Below, in pieces: positions 57,156 through 64,000 of a stretch of DNA of 64,000 nt. The translations under genes and the position numbers were made by a program. Source of the DNA: Eleftheria terrae (GTDB taxonomy: Bacteria > Pseudomonadota > Gammaproteobacteria > Burkholderiales > Burkholderiaceae_C); NCBI RefSeq assembly GCF_030419005.1, contig NZ_CP106951.1:3224001-3288000 (forward strand), in the 5' to 3' direction. The number at the start of each line of letters is the position of its first letter. Position 1 is the stretch's first letter. The notes below the pieces were generated by a model that did not search any database, was not told the origin of the DNA, and was given only the letters and a program-made list of their open reading frames with translations.

Positions 57156-58094
57156 ATGGACCGACTCAAGCAGATCGAATCGTTTGTCGCTGTGGCCACC
57201 AAGGGCAGCCTGACGGCGGCCGCCAAGGCCGAGGGGGTGGCGCCGGCGGTGATCGGCCGCCGCATCGATGCGCTGGAGGAACGACTGGGCGTCAAACTGC
57301 TGGTGCGCACCACCCGCCGCATCAGCCTGACGCACGAGGGCAGCGCCTTCCTCGAAGACTGCCAGCGCCTGCTGACCGACCTCGCCAATGCGGAGGCCAG
57401 CGTCTCCGAAGGCGGCGTGAAGGCCAGCGGCCACCTGCGCATCACCGCGCCGGCCGGTTTCGGGCGCCGCCATGTGGCGCCGCTCGTGCCGCGTTTCCTG
57501 TCGCTGCACCCGGAGGTGTCGCTGTCGCTCAACCTCAGCGACCGGGTGGTGGACATCGTGAACGAGGGCTTCGATTGCGCGGTGCGGGTCGGTGACCTGC
57601 CCGACTCCAGCCTGGTCAGCCTGCGGCTGGCCGACAACCGGCGGCTGTGCGTGGCCACGCCGTCCTACCTGAAGCGCCGGGGCGCCCCGCAGCACCCTGG
57701 CGAGCTGAACCAGCACGACTGCCTGACGCTCAGCTCGGACGCCAGCCAGACCCGTGGCTGGGCCTTCATGGTGGACGGCCAGCTGACCCACCTGCGGCCG
57801 CCCGGGAAGCTCGATTGCTCGGACGGCCAGGTGCTGCACGACTGGTGCCTGAGCGGCCTGGGCATCGCCTGGCGCTCCACCTGGGAGGTCGAGTCCGAGC
57901 TCGCCGCCGGCCGGCTGGTGCAGGTGCTCGAAGCTTATGCGGCGCCGCCGAACGGCATCTATGCGGTGTTTCCGCAGCGCAAGCACCTCCCGCTGCGGGT
58001 GCGCCTGTGGATCGACTTCCTCAAGCACAGCTACGGCGACCCGGGATACTGGCAGCGGCCGCCGCCGGCCCCCGGTGAAGTCCTCGTCGCATGA
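57156..58094 (+). CDS. LysR-family transcriptional regulator
   Basis: This 312-residue regulator has a winged helix (VAVATKGSLTAAAKAEGVAP) and a co-inducer domain (about 90-295, ITAPAGFGRRHVAPLVPRFL). It is divergent from the haloacid dehalogenase/aceB unit across an AT-rich region with dyads, so it is a likely regulator of that unit. The ATG at 57156 is the usual start for this group; the open frame begins earlier. TTGATT near 57096 followed 17 bases later by TAGTCT is a weak promoter candidate. Confidence 0.92.
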   Translation: MDRLKQIESFVAVATKGSLTAAAKAEGVAPAVIGRRIDALEERLGVKLLVRTTRRISLTHEGSAFLEDCQRLLTDLANAEASVSEGGVKASGHLRITAPAGFGRRHVAPLVPRFLSLHPEVSLSLNLSDRVVDIVNEGFDCAVRVGDLPDSSLVSLRLADNRRLCVATPSYLKRRGAPQHPGELNQHDCLTLSSDASQTRGWAFMVDGQLTHLRPPGKLDCSDGQVLHDWCLSGLGIAWRSTWEVESELAAGRLVQVLEAYAAPPNGIYAVFPQRKHLPLRVRLWIDFLKHSYGDPGYWQRPPPAPGEVLVA

Positions 58095-58121
58095 GCGACC
58101 TGTCCCCGAGAAAGGAAAACC

Positions 58122-58577
58122 ATGGTTCTTGAAGCCTTCCTCGCCTACGCCCACATTGCCGCCATCCTGACGCTGGTGGTGTTCCTGACCAGCGAGGCGG
58201 CACTGTGCCGCACCGAATGGATGAATGCCGCCGTCGTGCGCCGGCTCGGCCGGCTCGACCAGATCTACCTGGCCGCCGCCTTCGCGGTGCTGCTGACGGG
58301 CGTGGCGCGCACCGTCTGGGGCTACAAGGGCACCGGCTGGTACTGGAGCCAGCCGTTGCTGCACCTGAAGCTGACCTTGTTCGTCGTGATCGGCGCGATG
58401 TCGATCCGGCCGACCCTGCTGTTCATCCGCTGGCGCAAGGCGCTGGACGCCAGTGGCGCGCTGCCGCCCGAGGCCGAGGTGCGCAAGGCACGGCGCTGGA
58501 TCATGATCCAGGCCCACCTGCTCCTGCTGGTGCCGCTGGCGGCGACCCTGCTGGCCCGCGGCGTCTGGACCCGTTGA
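58122..58577 (+). CDS. DUF2214 membrane protein
   Basis: This 151-residue integral membrane protein has four hydrophobic helices: LAYAHIAAILTLVVFLTSEA, YLAAAFAVLLTGVAR, LKLTLFVVIGAMS and MIQAHLLLLVPLAATLLA. Conserved family residues include the early AHI and the GYKGTGWYWSQP loop. The DUF2214 family has no known function. AAAGGA lies 7 bases before the ATG at 58122. It is 27 bases after the LysR gene and 15 before the DUF3617 gene, so all three may be co-transcribed. Confidence 0.9.
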   Translation: MVLEAFLAYAHIAAILTLVVFLTSEAALCRTEWMNAAVVRRLGRLDQIYLAAAFAVLLTGVARTVWGYKGTGWYWSQPLLHLKLTLFVVIGAMSIRPTLLFIRWRKALDASGALPPEAEVRKARRWIMIQAHLLLLVPLAATLLARGVWTR

Positions 58578-58592
58578 GAACGAGGAGAGCCC

Positions 58593-59180
58593 ATGCCCCC
58601 CATCCTTCACCGACCCATCCGCCTGCTGCCGGTGCTGGCCGCCGCGGCCATGCTCGCCGCTGGCGCCGGCCAGGCGCAGACCCTCAGCAAGCGCAAGCCC
58701 GGCCTCTGGGAAGTGCAGCAGACCCAGCACAGCGGCCAAGTGGCGGGCCAGGCCATGCCGTCCAAGCGAGAGATGGACGCGGCCCACGCCAAGATGACAC
58801 CGGCGCAACGCCAGCAACTGGAGCAGGGCATGCGCGAGCGCGGCCTGGGCCTGGGCTCCAAGCCCGGCGCGATGCGCTACTGCCTGTCGCCCCAGATGGC
58901 CGAGCGCGATGCCTTTGCCCAGGCACCCGACCCGTCGATGAAATGCGAGCACAGCCTGTCGCCCACCTCCTCCAGCGAGGCCCGCTTCAGCTTCAGTTGC
59001 AGCGGCCCGCAGGGCTCGCTCAAGGGCGAGGGCCGCGGCTGGAACATCACGCCCGAGGGGTACCGCACCTCGATGACCATGGAAGGCACCATCCAGGGCC
59101 AGCCGATGAGCATGAAGATGGAGCAGACCGGCCGCTGGCTCGGCAGCGATTGCCAGGGCATCAAGCCGCTGGGCGGCTGA
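58593..59180 (+). CDS. Exported DUF3617-type protein
   Basis: This 195-residue protein has a signal peptide (RLLPVLAAAAMLAAGAGQAQ) and a mature part beginning KRKPGLWEVQQ, the DUF3617 hallmark. Four cysteines (MRYCLSP, MKCEH, FSCSG, SDCQG) suggest two disulphides in the periplasm. The domain's function is unknown. GAGGAG lies close before the ATG. It is convergent with the GGDEF-EAL gene, 12 bases apart. Confidence 0.9.
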   Translation: MPPILHRPIRLLPVLAAAAMLAAGAGQAQTLSKRKPGLWEVQQTQHSGQVAGQAMPSKREMDAAHAKMTPAQRQQLEQGMRERGLGLGSKPGAMRYCLSPQMAERDAFAQAPDPSMKCEHSLSPTSSSEARFSFSCSGPQGSLKGEGRGWNITPEGYRTSMTMEGTIQGQPMSMKMEQTGRWLGSDCQGIKPLGG

Positions 59181-59192
59181 GAGGCCGCAGCC

Positions 59193-60665
59193 TCAGTAGC
59201 GCCGGTTGAACAGCGGCTCCAGCTGCGCCGGCGGCAGGGGGCGGCTGAACAGGAAGCCCTGCGCCTCGTCACAACCACGCCGGCGCAGGAAGTCGACCTG
59301 CTCGCGCGTCTCGACGCCTTCGGCCACCACCCGCAACTGCAGGCTGCGGGCCAGGCCGATGATGGCGCTCACGATCACCGCGTCGTCGGGGTCGCTGACC
59401 AGGTCGTGCACGAAGGAGCGGTCGATCTTCAGCAGGTCGACCGGAAAGCGCTTGAGGTAGGCCAGGCTGGAATAGCCGGTGCCGAAGTCGTCCACCGAAA
59501 TCTTGATGCCCAGGCCATGCAGCTGGCCCAGCGTGGCCACCGCCTGCTCGGTGTTGTGCATCAGGGTCGTCTCGGTGATCTCGACCTCCAGCAGCCGGGG
59601 GTCCACGCCGGTCTCGCCCAGCACCCGGTCCAGCACGCCCAGCAGGTTCAGGCTGCGGAACTGGCGCGCCGAGACATTCAGCGAGATCGGGCAGATCTCC
59701 AGCCCCTTGGCGGTCCAGCGCTCGATCTGGCGGCAGCATTCGCCCAGCACCCATTCGTCGATGGCCACCACCAGGCCGGTTTCCTCCGCCAGCGGGATGA
59801 ACTCGACCGGGCTGACCGAGCCCCGGCTCGGATGCTGCCAGCGCAGCAGGGCTTCGCAGGCGCACAGCAGGCCGCTGCCCAGCTCGTAGCGCGGCTGGAA
59901 ATGCAACTCGAATTCGCCGCGCTCGATCGCCCGGTGCAGGTCACTCTCCAGCAGCAGCCGCTGCGAGGACAGCAGGTCGTCGTGGCCACTGAAGAAGCGG
60001 TAGCCGCCGCGCCCCTGCGCCTTGGCCTGGTACATCGCGGCACGCGCCTCGTCGAGCAGGCCTTGCGCCGACTCGGCATGCCCCGGGAACATCGCAATCC
60101 CCACCGAGGGCGTCAACCGCAGCTCCAGCCCGTCGATCTCGTAGGGGAGCGACACCTCGCCGATCAGCTGGCCCGCCATGCGTGCCGCCTCGGCCGGGCC
60201 GTCCAGGCCCGGCAGCAGCACCGCGAACTCGTCGCCACCGACCCGCGCCACCGTGTCGCCGCTGCGCAGGCTGCGCCTCACCCGCTCGGCCACCCGCTGC
60301 AGCAGCCGGTCGCCCATCAGGTGGCCCAGCGTGTCGTTGATGTTCTTGAAGCGGTCGAGGTCGAGGAACATCACGCCCGCCAGCCGGCCTTGCTCGCGCG
60401 CCTGCACGGTGGCCTGTTGCAGGCACAGCTCCAGCACGCGGCGGTTGGGCAGGCCGGTGAGGGCGTCGTGCTCGGCCAGGTGGCGCAGCTGGCCTTCCGC
60501 GACACGGCGCGCTTCCGTCTCCTGCCGCAGCTGCGCCTGGGCCAGCGCCAGCGCCTCGCCGCATTCGCGCAGCCGCGCCTGCAGGTCCTGTAGCTCATGC
60601 GTGCGCGCCGCCTCCTCGCGCGGGAGGGAGCCGGGGTCCGGGGGACGATGGGAGGGCGTGCTCAT
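59193..60665 (-). CDS. GGDEF-EAL cyclic-di-GMP turnover protein
   Basis: This 490-residue soluble protein has a short N-terminal coiled coil (about 20-65), a GGDEF domain (65-230) and an EAL domain (235-485). The diguanylate cyclase motif is intact (GGDEF, 143-147), with a product-inhibition I-site RSGD (134-137) five residues before it. The EAL motif is also intact (CEALLRW, 271-273), and the phosphodiesterase blocks DDFGTGYSSLAYL and KIDRSFV are present. Both activities are therefore possible. No sensory domain is visible besides the coiled coil. Confidence 0.94.
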   Translation of the reverse strand: MSTPSHRPPDPGSLPREEAARTHELQDLQARLRECGEALALAQAQLRQETEARRVAEGQLRHLAEHDALTGLPNRRVLELCLQQATVQAREQGRLAGVMFLDLDRFKNINDTLGHLMGDRLLQRVAERVRRSLRSGDTVARVGGDEFAVLLPGLDGPAEAARMAGQLIGEVSLPYEIDGLELRLTPSVGIAMFPGHAESAQGLLDEARAAMYQAKAQGRGGYRFFSGHDDLLSSQRLLLESDLHRAIERGEFELHFQPRYELGSGLLCACEALLRWQHPSRGSVSPVEFIPLAEETGLVVAIDEWVLGECCRQIERWTAKGLEICPISLNVSARQFRSLNLLGVLDRVLGETGVDPRLLEVEITETTLMHNTEQAVATLGQLHGLGIKISVDDFGTGYSSLAYLKRFPVDLLKIDRSFVHDLVSDPDDAVIVSAIIGLARSLQLRVVAEGVETREQVDFLRRRGCDEAQGFLFSRPLPPAQLEPLFNRRY

Positions 60666-60759
60666 CGGGCTGCAGCCATTGTCGAGGAAGGCGGGCGAAC
60701 GTGCCGTCGGTCCACGGCACATGATGCGCTCTCAAGCAAGTCTGGAGCCTGCCCCGCCA

Positions 60760-62100
60760 TCACAGGATGCGCTGGGGATGGGAAAGCGCCTCATGCGCCG
60801 CATGCAGGCGCCGCACCAGCACTGCGATGAAGGCCTCGTTGAAGCGCCCGCGGCAGGCCAGGCTGATCTGCCCGAGTGTTTCAGGAGTGAAGGAAATGGT
60901 GGTGATCGGATCAATCACCACCACGTCGGCAGTGCGCAGGCGCAGCTCCCGGCTGGGCGCCAGGTAGGCCATCTCGCCCACCAGCATGCCGGCCTTCAGC
61001 ACCTCTACCCGCTGGCCGTCGCGCTGCACCTCGACCGCGCCCTGGGCGATGATGTGGAAGTCGCGGCCCTTCTCGCCGCGGCGCATCAGCCGGTGGCCGG
61101 TGGCGAAGCGCTGCCAGCGGGCCTGGTGCACCACCTCCCAGAGCTCGACATCGTCGAAGTCGGAGAAAAAGTCGAGCTGGCGCAGCAGGCTGAAGCGTTC
61201 GGAGTCGAGCACCGCCTGCAGGTTGCCGCGCGGCACCTGGCGGTTCGTGACCAGGCCGGCCAGCGCGTTGGCGAAGTCCTCCCACTCCGCATAGCGGTCC
61301 TCCGGCCGCTTGTTCAGCGCGCGCAGGATGACGTCGTCCACCGCCGGCTCGACCGCATGGCGCCGCTCGCTGGGCGGCACCACCGGCCCGTTCAGGATGC
61401 CCTGGATCATGGCCGCCTGCGATGCGGCCTCCACCGGCGCGTGGCCGGTCACCAGGTGGTAGAGCACCGCACCCAGCGCATACATGTCGGACTGCGCGTT
61501 GAGCGCGCCGCCGTCCAGCTGCTCGGGCGACATGTAGGTCAGCGAGCCGACCCGGTGCACCTGGGTGGTGTCGGCGCCGAGGTTGAGCACGCTGCCGAAG
61601 TCGCTCACCTTGACGTCGGTGACATGCCCGGCGGTGGAGACCGTGAGGATGTTGGCCGGCTTGACGTCGCGGTGGATGAGCCCCTGGCGGAACACGTAGC
61701 CGAGCGCCATCGCGCACTTGAAGCCGATCTCGACGATCAGCTCCAGCGGCAGCAGCTGGTCGACCCGGCAGTACGGGCGCAGCGTGCTGCCCGGCACATG
61801 CTCCATCACCAGGTACTGCTCGCCGGGGGTTTCCACCGCGTCGTAGATCTGCACCACGTGCGGGTGGTGCAGCCGCCCGACCAGCGCCGCCTCGGCGGCG
61901 AAGAACCGCGAGTAGTAGCGGCCGTCCACCGGGTCACGCAGGGCAGCCTCGCGCACCCGCTTGACGGCCACGTCGCGGTCGTGGAACTCGTCGCGGCAGA
62001 GGAAGACCTCGCTCGTCGCGCCTTCCCCCAGCTTGCGCACCACGCGGTATTCGCCGATCTGTTCGGGCAGGGACGGGGAGGTCTCGGGGGCGTCTGTCAT
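60760..62100 (-). CDS. Ser/Thr protein kinase fused to a cyclic-nucleotide-binding domain
   Basis: This 446-residue protein has a Hanks-type kinase domain (about 15-285). It contains the glycine loop LGEGATSEVF, the ATP-binding Lys47, the catalytic loop HRDVKPANIL (Asp145), DFG (167-169), and GSLTYMSPEQLDG. A Crp-like cyclic-nucleotide-binding domain follows (about 310-430, FATGHRLMRRGEKGRDFHII, and GMLVGEMAYLAPSRE near the phosphate-binding site). No membrane segment is present, so it is cytoplasmic. A cyclic nucleotide probably controls the kinase; substrates are unknown. It ends 95 bases before the GGDEF-EAL gene on the same strand, which is suggestive but not proof of a common pathway. 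Confidence 0.93.
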   Translation of the reverse strand: MTDAPETSPSLPEQIGEYRVVRKLGEGATSEVFLCRDEFHDRDVAVKRVREAALRDPVDGRYYSRFFAAEAALVGRLHHPHVVQIYDAVETPGEQYLVMEHVPGSTLRPYCRVDQLLPLELIVEIGFKCAMALGYVFRQGLIHRDVKPANILTVSTAGHVTDVKVSDFGSVLNLGADTTQVHRVGSLTYMSPEQLDGGALNAQSDMYALGAVLYHLVTGHAPVEAASQAAMIQGILNGPVVPPSERRHAVEPAVDDVILRALNKRPEDRYAEWEDFANALAGLVTNRQVPRGNLQAVLDSERFSLLRQLDFFSDFDDVELWEVVHQARWQRFATGHRLMRRGEKGRDFHIIAQGAVEVQRDGQRVEVLKAGMLVGEMAYLAPSRELRLRTADVVVIDPITTISFTPETLGQISLACRGRFNEAFIAVLVRRLHAAHEALSHPQRIL

Positions 62101-62187
62101 TCAAACCGCTGCGGCGTCGTTGGCAGCGCCCATCATTTCATTGCTGCCGCCGGGCCGCAAGCGGGCAAGCCAGGCCGAACCGAAAAG

Positions 62188-62193
62188 TAGAAT
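62188..62193 (+). promoter_or_regulatory. -10-like box directly before argS
   Basis: TAGAAT ends 6 bases before the argS ATG with no ribosome site between, so the transcript would start at the start codon itself. The -35 is poor. The same layout is seen at pyrF and pdxY. Confidence 0.5.
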
Positions 62194-62199
62194 CGCCGG

Positions 62200-63885
62200 A
62201 TGATCCGCGCCAAACACGAACTCCTTGAAGCCCTGGCCGCCGAGCTGGCGGCGCTTGCCCCCGGGCAGACGCCCGTGGCGGCCTTCGAACTGCCCAAGCA
62301 GGCCGCCCACGGCGACCTGGCCTGCACCTCGGCCATGCAGCTGGCCAAGCCGCTGAAGAAAAACCCGCGCGAACTGGCCCAGCAGCTGATCGACGGCCTG
62401 AAGCAGCGCCCCGCCTTCGAGCGCTGGGTGGACAGCATGGAGATCGCCGGTCCCGGCTTCATCAACCTGCGGCTGAAGCCGGCCGCCAAGCAACAGGTGG
62501 TGGCCGAGATCCTGCAGGCGGGCGAAGCCTTCGGCCGGCAGCCGGCCAATGGCCAGCGCGTGATGGTGGAGTTCGTCTCGGCCAACCCCACCGGCCCCTT
62601 GCATGTGGGCCACGGCCGCCAGGCGGCGCTGGGTGACGCCCTTTGCCACCTGTTCGAGACGCAGGGCTGGGACGTCACGCGCGAGTTCTACTACAACGAC
62701 GCCGGCGTGCAGATCGGCACCCTGGCGCACTCCACCCAGCTGCGCCTGCAGGGCCTGAAGCCGGGCGACGCCGGCTGGCCGGAGGCGGCCTACAACGGTG
62801 AGTACATCGCCGACATCGCGGCCGATTTCCTGGCCCGCCAGACCGTGAAGGCCGACGACCGCGAGTTCACCGCCTCGGGCGATGCCACCGACCTGGACGG
62901 CATCCGGCAGTTCGCGGTGGCCTACCTGCGCCATGAGCAGGACCTCGACCTGCAGGCCTTCGGCGTCAAGTTCGACAACTACTTCCTCGAATCCAGCCTG
63001 TATGGCAGCGGCCGGGTCGAGCAGACCGTGCAGAAGCTGATCGCCGCCGGCAAGACCTTCGAGCAGGACGGCGCGCTGTGGCTGCGCAGCACCGACTACG
63101 GCGACGACAAGGACCGCGTGATGCGCAAGTCCGACGGCACGTACACCTATTTCGTGCCGGACGTGGCCTACCACATCAACAAGTGGGAGCGCGGCTTCAC
63201 CAAGGTCATCAACGTGCAGGGCAGCGACCACCACGGCACCATCGCACGGGTGCGTGCCGGCCTGCAGGCGGCCGGCGCCGGCATCCCGCAGGGCTACCCC
63301 GACTACGTGCTGCACAAGATGGTCACCGTGATGAAGGGCGGCGAGGAGGTCAAGATCTCCAAGCGTGCCGGCTCCTACGTGACCCTGCGCGACCTCATCG
63401 AATGGACCAGCCGCGACGCGGTTCGCTTCTTCCTGATCAGCCGCAAGGCCGACACCGAGTTCGTCTTCGACGTCGACCTCGCCCTGAAGCAGAACGACGA
63501 GAACCCGGTGTACTACGTGCAGTACGCGCATGCGCGCATCTGTTCGGTGCGGGAGAAGTTCGTCGCGGAGTACCAGGGCGACCTCGCAGCGTTGCAGCAG
63601 GCCGACCTGTCGCACCTGGTGGCCCCCAGCGAGACCGCCCTGATGCTGAAGCTGGCCGAGTACCCGGAGATGCTCGCGCGCGCTGCCAACGACCTGGCGC
63701 CGCACGACGTGGCCTTCTACCTGCGTGACCTGGCCGGTGCCTACCACGCCTACTACGCGGCGCAGCGCTTCCTGGTGGAGGATGCGGCGCTCACCCGCGC
63801 CCGCCTGGCCCTGCTGACCGCCACGATGCAGGTGCTGCGCAACGGGCTGGCCGTGCTGGGCGTGGGTGCCCCTGAAAAAATGTGA
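62200..63885 (+). CDS. argS: Arginyl-tRNA synthetase ArgS
   Basis: ArgS charges tRNA-Arg. The 561-residue class I synthetase has an N-terminal Add-1 domain (1-105), the HIGH-like motif [20 protein letters not shown], the KMSKS-like [18 protein letters not shown], and an anticodon-binding domain at the C-terminus (from about 440; the family's usual [12 protein letters not shown] is present). The reading frame ends at 63885, 40 bases before a SPOR-type gene, the usual neighbour in Burkholderiales. Confidence 0.97.
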   Translation: MIRAKHELLEALAAELAALAPGQTPVAAFELPKQAAHGDLACTSAMQLAKPLKKNPRELAQQLIDGLKQRPAFERWVDSMEIAGPGFINLRLKPAAKQQVVAEILQAGEAFGRQPANGQRVMVEFVSANPTGPLHVGHGRQAALGDALCHLFETQGWDVTREFYYNDAGVQIGTLAHSTQLRLQGLKPGDAGWPEAAYNGEYIADIAADFLARQTVKADDREFTASGDATDLDGIRQFAVAYLRHEQDLDLQAFGVKFDNYFLESSLYGSGRVEQTVQKLIAAGKTFEQDGALWLRSTDYGDDKDRVMRKSDGTYTYFVPDVAYHINKWERGFTKVINVQGSDHHGTIARVRAGLQAAGAGIPQGYPDYVLHKMVTVMKGGEEVKISKRAGSYVTLRDLIEWTSRDAVRFFLISRKADTEFVFDVDLALKQNDENPVYYVQYAHARICSVREKFVAEYQGDLAALQQADLSHLVAPSETALMLKLAEYPEMLARAANDLAPHDVAFYLRDLAGAYHAYYAAQRFLVEDAALTRARLALLTATMQVLRNGLAVLGVGAPEKM

Positions 63886-63925
63886 GCACCGTCGGGTGCC
63901 CGGACCTCAACGAAAGCCACAACAC

Positions 63926-64000
63926 ATGAAAAAGCAACGCGGCGGCTTCATCCTCGGCATGATCGTCGGCCTGCTGGTCGGCCTGGCACTGGCGCTCGGC
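63926..64000 (+). CDS. SPOR-type membrane protein, 3' end beyond the window
   Basis: Only 25 residues are visible: a short basic start (KKQRGGF) followed by one membrane helix (ILGMIVGLLVGLALALG). In Burkholderiales the gene after argS usually encodes a SPOR-domain protein with this N-terminus, which would bind septal peptidoglycan. The SPOR domain itself is outside the window, so the call rests on position and N-terminus. Confidence 0.7.
   Translation, partial: MKKQRGGFILGMIVGLLVGLALALG

Overview
This window is a stretch of bacterial chromosome of very high GC with strong GC preference at third codon positions. It looks like a member of the Burkholderiales, probably of the Rubrivivax/Leptothrix/Roseateles type. 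The evidence is lptD-surA-ksgA next to an amgK-like kinase, a metX-metW pair, DUF4148, DUF2214 and DUF3617 proteins, argS followed by a SPOR-type membrane protein, and many -10-like boxes placed directly in front of start codons. No tRNA, rRNA, insertion sequence, prophage or CRISPR array was recognised. Most of the window is ordinary core genome.

Layout. 1-4.5 kb: a chemoreceptor cut by the window edge, then a sensor kinase/FixJ-type regulator pair resembling DctS/DctR. 4.8-8.2 kb: the large malic enzyme MaeB, then a secreted barnase-like RNase overlapping or abutting its barstar-like inhibitor. 8.5-14.2 kb: ksgA, surA and lptD on the minus strand, divergent from an AmgK-like sugar kinase. 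14.2-21.1 kb: a LysR regulator, a DUF4148 protein, a secreted AGE-like (alpha/alpha)6 protein divergent from a TetR regulator, MalZ and AlkC. 21.2-27.8 kb: rsmE, a cystine-type binding protein and permease, pdxY, an M20 peptidase, a monoglyceride-lipase-like hydrolase and a hydroxypyruvate-isomerase-like protein.

27.8-32.8 kb is the RNA-repair region and the most interesting part. rtcB, a zinc-ribbon gene and rtcA form a minus-strand operon, and the divergent rtcR encodes a CARF/AAA+ activator of sigma-54. rtcB has a near-consensus -24/-12 promoter. A second -24/-12 site with a full consensus match lies beyond the 3' end of rtcA and points into about 250 bases without a gene. That stretch holds three strong nested hairpins, so I propose a sigma-54-dependent structured RNA there.

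33-43.8 kb: an unknown secreted protein, metW, metX (with a terminator-like hairpin in its leader), an UPF0149/SEC-C protein, a response regulator with a 7TM-type sensor kinase, a glutathione transferase, a DUF898 membrane protein with an M48 protease, and purB. 43.9-52.4 kb: a GntR-type FCD protein without its DNA-binding half, pyrF, an isoquinoline-oxidoreductase-like molybdenum enzyme, a second response regulator/7TM-kinase pair, and an HD-GYP gene with an apparent frameshift. 52.4-64 kb: a YafJ-type amidotransferase, an iron-type alcohol dehydrogenase, malate synthase AceB, a haloacid dehalogenase, a LysR regulator, DUF2214 and DUF3617 proteins, a GGDEF-EAL protein, a Ser/Thr kinase fused to a cyclic-nucleotide-binding domain, argS and the start of a SPOR-type gene.

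Themes: C4-dicarboxylate and glyoxylate metabolism (DctS/R-like, MaeB, AceB), RNA damage and repair (RtcBAR, barnase/barstar), and an unusually large share of signalling genes.
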